Source: Gammaproteobacteria bacterium
GTDB taxonomy: Bacteria; Pseudomonadota; Gammaproteobacteria; Pseudomonadales; Pseudomonadaceae
DNA length: 64,000 nucleotides
Reading direction: 5' to 3'
NCBI GenBank assembly: GCA_012728315.1
Contig: JAAYFI010000031.1
Span: 1 to 64,000, forward strand
Part shown: positions 60,698-64,000 of the stretch, in pieces
Layout of the letters: each line of letters begins with the position of its first letter
How positions within the stretch are numbered: the stretch's first letter is position 1
Program-made: the position numbers and the translations under genes
The notes under the pieces: generated by a model
The model's input: the letters and a program-made list of their open reading frames with translations, nothing else
Database searches by the model: none
Told to the model about the DNA's origin: nothing

Positions 60698-61592
60698 TTG
60701 CCTGCCAATTTTACCCCATTTTTTACCCCATAGATAAAACCGTACAATTCTAGAACTCGCATTGATCAATCAATCCTGCTGTTCTGGTCTAATTCAAATA
60801 GACGCTTCAATGAGAGACAATAGACCCCGTCTAGCTTGAGGTGAAATATGAATTAGAAGCGCGTGTATAAAACTTACACTCAGGAATTTAAAAAAGAAGC
60901 CGCTGCCCTAGTCTTGATCAAGGCTACAGCGTGGCGGAAGCCGCTCGATCATTAGGTGTTAATGCAAACCTGCTCTACAAATGGAAAGATCAGAACAGTT
61001 TGGATTTCAGGTGCTGTGTGAACAGAACGGGCGAGTCCGTATGTTTTTACCGATGAAAACAGTAGGGCAGCGGCTCAGTTAGTGTGTTGAGTTTCAATCA
61101 TCACATGCTACTGAACGTTTTAATGCTGTAGCAATAACACGCACCTACAACTCAAAGCACTGATAATTCGTTCGTATTCGTGCGCTTTCGTTCGATTGCG
61201 ATCGTTTACGTGCATATTACTTCGCCTTTAATACGATGCTTATCAGATAAAGAGAAGATCACAATGAGATATTGGTTATGGCTCGTATCACAAGCTATTA
61301 AGCAACAATTACCTTGACCGGTCTAGCGACAACGATCTTGGCCGGCTTAACGAATAAATCGACTACCAACTTACTGTGACTGACGACCGAGCTTTAAGGC
61401 GTCCCAAGCCCAAGCTCAACGGGTTAAAAGCAATCCTAAAACCACCAAAAACGGATCAATTACGAGCAGCAATGCTCATACACGACTCAAACAAATCAAA
61501 AATGACGCACAGATAGTCACAGAAATGGTCACAGCAAGAATGCGCGTAGATAATTTGAGGAAAAGACAGGATTTTAGATACCCAGAAACGAA
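60698..61592. other. Gene-poor scar between tRNA-Pro and tRNA-Asp/Val
   Basis: About 900 bp without an intact gene. Just after the tRNA-Pro terminator, TTTTACCCCA occurs twice in close succession (60710-60730), a sequence type common near tRNA-integrated elements. An IS3-type transposase remnant follows (listed separately). From 61084 on, only short open stretches occur, the longest a frame from 61384 to 61632 with no usable start. Two TTCGTTCG octamers lie 20 bp apart at 61167 and 61187. The whole looks like remains of an excised or decayed mobile element. Confidence 0.55.
60849..61010 (+). pseudogene. IS3-family OrfA (HTH transposase) remnant
   Basis: The plus strand encodes YKTYTQEFKKEAAALVL, then after a one-base deletion DQGYSVAEAARSLGVNANLL followed by YKWKDQ. 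This is the helix-turn-helix N-terminus of IS3/IS911-type OrfA. A TAG stop at codon 3 after the ATG (60848), the frameshift near 60914 and the missing remainder show it is dead. No OrfB and no clear terminal inverted repeats were found. Confidence 0.8.
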
Positions 61593-61627
61593 AAAACCCG
61601 TTAAGTATCAACTACTTAACGGGTTTT
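61593..61627 (-). terminator. Terminator of the tRNA-Val/tRNA-Asp unit
   Basis: AAAACCCGTTAAGTA pairs perfectly with TACTTAACGGGTTTT (15 bp) around TCAAC. On the minus strand the stem is followed by additional T residues. It lies 8 nt past the 3' end of tRNA-Asp. Confidence 0.92.
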
Positions 61628-61634
61628 CGTAAGA

Positions 61635-61711
61635 TGGCGCAGTGGACGGGACTCGAACCCGCGACCCCCGGCGTGACAGGCCGGTATTCTAACCAACTGA
61701 ACTACCACTGC
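61635..61711 (-). tRNA. tRNA-Asp (GTC)
   Basis: This is a 77-nt cloverleaf read on the minus strand. Acceptor GCAGTGG pairs with CCACTGC, the discriminator is G and CCA is encoded. The anticodon loop CTGTCAC gives GTC, and the T-loop is TTCGAGT. It is the second gene of the tRNA-Val/tRNA-Asp transcript. Confidence 0.97.
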
Positions 61712-61728
61712 GCGATACTTTAAAGACT

Positions 61729-61804
61729 TGGTGGGTGATGACGGGATCGAACCGCCGACCCTCTGCTTGTAAGGCAGATGCTCTCCCAGCTGAGCTAATC
61801 ACCC
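61729..61804 (-). tRNA. tRNA-Val (TAC)
   Basis: This is a 76-nt cloverleaf on the minus strand. Acceptor GGGTGAT pairs with ATCACCC, the discriminator is A and CCA is encoded. The anticodon loop CTTACAA gives TAC, and the T-loop is TTCGATC. It lies 17 nt upstream of tRNA-Asp and behind a good promoter. Confidence 0.97.
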
Positions 61805-61825
61805 TTGTGTCTTCAAGTGGTGCGT

Positions 61826-61854
61826 ATAATAGACATCACCAACGCTTTTGGCAA
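61826..61854 (-). promoter_or_regulatory. Promoter of the tRNA-Val/tRNA-Asp unit
   Basis: On the minus strand TTGCCA (61854-61849) and TATTAT (61831-61826) are separated by exactly 17 bp, ending 21 bp before tRNA-Val. This is a near-consensus sigma-70 arrangement. Confidence 0.8.
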
Positions 61855-62135
61855 GCACTAAATTGATTTATTTTCATAATTAATCCAATGACTTAGCAAA
61901 ATATCGACGAAACAGCTGCTTTTCATCATTTGTAGATGTCTGCGGCACTGAAAAACCAGATGAACACTCCTAGCATCGGAGCTGATTTTAACAAAACAAT
62001 CTGCCCCAAGCCGATAAACACTGATATTATATACAGCTCATTTGTTTTATAACTTCTTCCATAGTTTGTAGTCAGAGACACAGTCTTCACATGCCAAGCG
62101 CTGTGTACAATATTTTTAGCTTTTTTGGAGTTTTT
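61855..62135. other. rdgC upstream region, no gene
   Basis: Together with the tRNA-Val promoter this gap spans about 330 bp. It must contain the rdgC promoter, but I see no unambiguous -35/-10 pair, no hairpin of note and no open frame with coding character. The frame before the rdgC ATG (from 62091) is open but lacks family similarity. Confidence 0.4.
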
Positions 62136-63056
62136 ATGTGGTTTCGTAATTTACTGATGTACCGTTTAACATCAGACACACCTATAACAGCTGACGCTTT
62201 AGAAACTGCACTGGCCGCTAAGCCCGCCCTCCCCTGTGGCAGCCAAACATTATCAACTTATGGTTTTGTTGCACCTTTTGGTAAAGATGCAGATGCGCCA
62301 CTGGTACACGTCGGCCAAGGTTTCTTTTTAATCTGTGCACGCACCGAAGAACGTATGTTACCCGGCACTGTAGTACGTGATGCCGTGAAAGAAAAAACCG
62401 ATGAGATCGAAGCTGCCGAAAGCCGCAAAGTTTACAAAAAAGAACGCGATCAAATTAAAGATGAAGTCATCCAAGCTCTTTTACCCCGAGCATTTATTCG
62501 TCGCTCCAAAACTTTCGCCGCTATTGCACCTGCGCAAGGTTTAATTTTAGTCGACACTGCAAGCGCAAAACGCGCTGAAGAACTGCTGTCCACATTACGT
62601 GAAGTGCTTGGCAGTTTGCCGGTACGCCCAGTCGCGGTTAAAACTGCACCGACAGCTACCTTTACCGATTGGGTCAAACAGCACCAAGCCAGTCATGGCT
62701 TAACCCTGACCAATGAGTGCGAGTTACGCGATAGCGCAGAAGACGGGGGTATTATCCGTATCAAGCGCGAAGACTTAGCCAGCGAAGAAGTGCAAAATCA
62801 TTTATCCGCAGGCAAGCTGGTCACTCAGCTCACTCTCGCCTGGCAAGATAAGCTCAGTTTCTTAATCGACGATAAGCTCACTATTAAGCGTTTACGCTTT
62901 GAAGACTTACTGCTTGATCAAGCCGAGGAAGACGGTGGCGATGATGCTGCCAGCCAGTTTGATGCCAGCTTTATTCTAATGATGCTGACCTTTGTCGAGT
63001 TTATCCCGCAACTGCTTGAAGCACTGGGCGGTGAGGAAATTCCACAAGGTATTTAA
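62136..63056 (+). CDS. rdgC: Recombination-associated protein RdgC
   Basis: RdgC forms a ring-shaped dimer around duplex DNA and restrains RecA activity. The 306-residue protein begins [12 protein letters not shown] and has the family blocks [33 protein letters not shown] and [24 protein letters not shown] 62136, with TTGGAG upstream, begins the conserved N-terminus; 15 open codons before it are not part of the family. It is a single gene. Confidence 0.96.
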   Translation: MWFRNLLMYRLTSDTPITADALETALAAKPALPCGSQTLSTYGFVAPFGKDADAPLVHVGQGFFLICARTEERMLPGTVVRDAVKEKTDEIEAAESRKVYKKERDQIKDEVIQALLPRAFIRRSKTFAAIAPAQGLILVDTASAKRAEELLSTLREVLGSLPVRPVAVKTAPTATFTDWVKQHQASHGLTLTNECELRDSAEDGGIIRIKREDLASEEVQNHLSAGKLVTQLTLAWQDKLSFLIDDKLTIKRLRFEDLLLDQAEEDGGDDAASQFDASFILMMLTFVEFIPQLLEALGGEEIPQGI

Positions 63057-63107
63057 CCATGCGACGCCCTGGCAGTCGCCACACCTAGAGCACTGCATCA
63101 AGTCTTT

Positions 63108-63149
63108 TGCTCACAACGCTAGGCCATAGATGGGCTAGCGTTGTGAGCA
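63108..63149. repeat. Perfect 15-bp inverted repeat between rdgC and rlmF
   Basis: TGCTCACAACGCTAG (63108-63122) and CTAGCGTTGTGAGCA (63135-63149) are perfect arms with a 12-nt loop that can pair further (CC/GG). There is no T run on either side. It sits between the ends of convergent rdgC and rlmF and may be a bidirectional terminator or an extragenic palindrome. Confidence 0.65.
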
Positions 63150-63208
63150 GGATAGTCTGCTTCGCTGAGGGCATACGCCGCGCGCCAAGGCACAACAGGT
63201 ATCGATCT

Positions 63209-64000
63209 TTAGCGCTTAGCCAACCATTCTTTACGCTGATGCGGCGTATGAAATGTCCAAGCTAAAAACCGACTTTGTTTCTGTCCCTGCGCCATACTGA
63301 CCACGCGCATCTCTGCAACCCCCACCTGTTTCAAGGTTCGTTGTAACAGGCGTATATGCGCGGACTTTGAGACCAAGCTGCTAAACCATAACACTTGCTC
63401 AGCAAACGCTTTACTTTCTTTAATCATATTACGCACAAAGGTCAGCTCCCCGCCTTTACACCACAGCTCATTGCTTTTGCCGCCAAAGTTTAGCGCCGGC
63501 AACTGACGTTGTGGGTCTTGCTTACCTAGATTACGCCACTTACGCTGACTGCCGCTGGCGGCTTCAGCGGCACTGCTATGAAAAGGCGGATTGGACATTG
63601 TACAAATAACACGTTCATCGGCTGCGAGCACGCCTTTAAAAAAAGCGTTTTTATCCGCTTGCAAGCGCAGCTCAATCACCTCGCTTAAGCCATTGGCTGA
63701 CAAGGTTTCTGCTGCGCTGGCCAATGCTTTGCTATCAATATCACTGGCAATAAAACGCCAGCCATAATCATGATGGCCCAGCAAGGGATAAATACAGTTC
63801 GCCCCAGTGCCCACATCCAACACCGTAAAATCAAGACCTTGCGCAATCTCACCCATATTATCTTCAGCCAGTAGATCAGCCAGTCCGTGAATATAATCTC
63901 CACGACCCGGTACCGGCGGGCATAAATAGCCTTCTGGAATGTTCCAGTGCTTAATCCCATACAACTGTTTCAATAAGGCGGCGTTGAACACACGCACTGC
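63209..64000 (-). CDS. rlmF: 23S rRNA (adenine1618-N6)-methyltransferase RlmF (5' end beyond window)
   Basis: RlmF methylates A1618 of 23S rRNA with SAM. The visible 264 codons run from inside the N-terminal region (AVRVFNAALLKQLYGIKHW) through LCPPVPGRGDYIHGLADLL, the SAM loop LDVGTGANCIYPLLG, and the adenine-N6 catalytic motif SNPPFHSS, to the end. The frame continues past the right edge, so the true start is outside the window; the GTG at 63997 is internal by comparison with the family. Confidence 0.95.
   Translation of the reverse strand, partial: AVRVFNAALLKQLYGIKHWNIPEGYLCPPVPGRGDYIHGLADLLAEDNMGEIAQGLDFTVLDVGTGANCIYPLLGHHDYGWRFIASDIDSKALASAAETLSANGLSEVIELRLQADKNAFFKGVLAADERVICTMSNPPFHSSAAEAASGSQRKWRNLGKQDPQRQLPALNFGGKSNELWCKGGELTFVRNMIKESKAFAEQVLWFSSLVSKSAHIRLLQRTLKQVGVAEMRVVSMAQGQKQSRFLAWTFHTPHQRKEWLAKR

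Noticed and set aside
61166-61205. Possible iteron-like repeats (TTCGTTCG twice, 20 bp apart)
   Set aside because: Only the octamer is exact; the remaining 12 positions match poorly and there are just two copies, so an origin or repeat array is not supported.
61384-61632. 82-codon open stretch before tRNA-Asp
   Set aside because: It lacks a start codon with a Shine-Dalgarno, runs through the terminator hairpin, and has no recognisable domain; probably chance or a relic.

Overview
The window is a stretch of housekeeping chromosome from a gammaproteobacterium, almost certainly a member of the Pseudomonadaceae with moderate GC content. The evidence is the local gene orders known from Pseudomonas: hemA-prfA-prmC-moeB-murI-pagL, lolB-ispE-tRNA-Gln-prs-rplY-pth-ychF, gacA-uvrC-pgsA-tRNA-Gly-tRNA-Cys, an OprD-type porin beside proS, HIT and slyX, and a valS-linked PF04392 ABC transporter with an SLC13 permease. 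These blocks lie far apart in model Pseudomonas genomes (from general knowledge). Here they are packed side by side, which suggests a rearranged and perhaps reduced genome. Almost all genes are intact, tightly spaced, and often joined by 1-8 nt stop/start overlaps.

Layout: 1-3413 (minus) is rplS-trmD-rimM-rpsP plus ffh. 3587-8303 holds maf, ybaN, a yecA-like gene, recQ, a decayed TnpB remnant and a DGC-domain zinc protein. 8300-15290 (minus) is the riboflavin/nusB/thiL/pgpA cluster, led by an FMN riboswitch and with ribD-nrdR at its far end. 15620-23111 is valS and a four-gene transport operon. 23200-27753 holds dcd, cspA, a small unknown protein, a bacteriohemerythrin, ycgL-rnd and gacA. 27762-30489 is uvrC-pgsA and two tRNAs. 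30683-36611 holds a COG3650 lipoprotein, gap, slyX-HIT, the porin and proS. 36728-44226 (minus) is a continuous run hemA-prfA-prmC-moeB-murI-pagL-pncC-recA-recX with a LexA box before recA. 44474-51353 is the TPR lipoprotein/lolB/ispE/tRNA-Gln/prs/rplY/pth/ychF block. 51414-56842 holds a thioesterase, a DTW-domain tRNA modifier, a TauE/SafE permease, an unknown gene and a PepSY-PepSY-response regulator-kinase operon. 57102-60476 is the ydbH-ynbE-ydbL envelope module. 60578-61804 holds tRNA-Pro, a roughly 1 kb scar with an IS3-type transposase remnant, and tRNA-Asp/tRNA-Val. The window ends with rdgC and a truncated rlmF.

Functional themes are translation (ribosomal proteins, tRNA and rRNA modification, aminoacyl-tRNA synthetases, release factor and its methylase), DNA repair (RecQ, UvrC, RecA/RecX, RdgC), cofactor synthesis (riboflavin, thiamine, haem) and envelope biogenesis (LolB, PagL, YdbH/YnbE, MurI, IspE).

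I found no CRISPR array, defence island, prophage or secondary-metabolite cluster, and no clear new system. The observations most worth a second look are: a ~235-residue internal tandem duplication in the YdbH-like protein; the overlapping operon of two paralogous PepSY proteins with a two-component system; a PagL whose expected catalytic Glu position is Asn; a terminator lying directly on the rplY ribosome-binding site; and the mobile-element scars beside recQ and tRNA-Pro.
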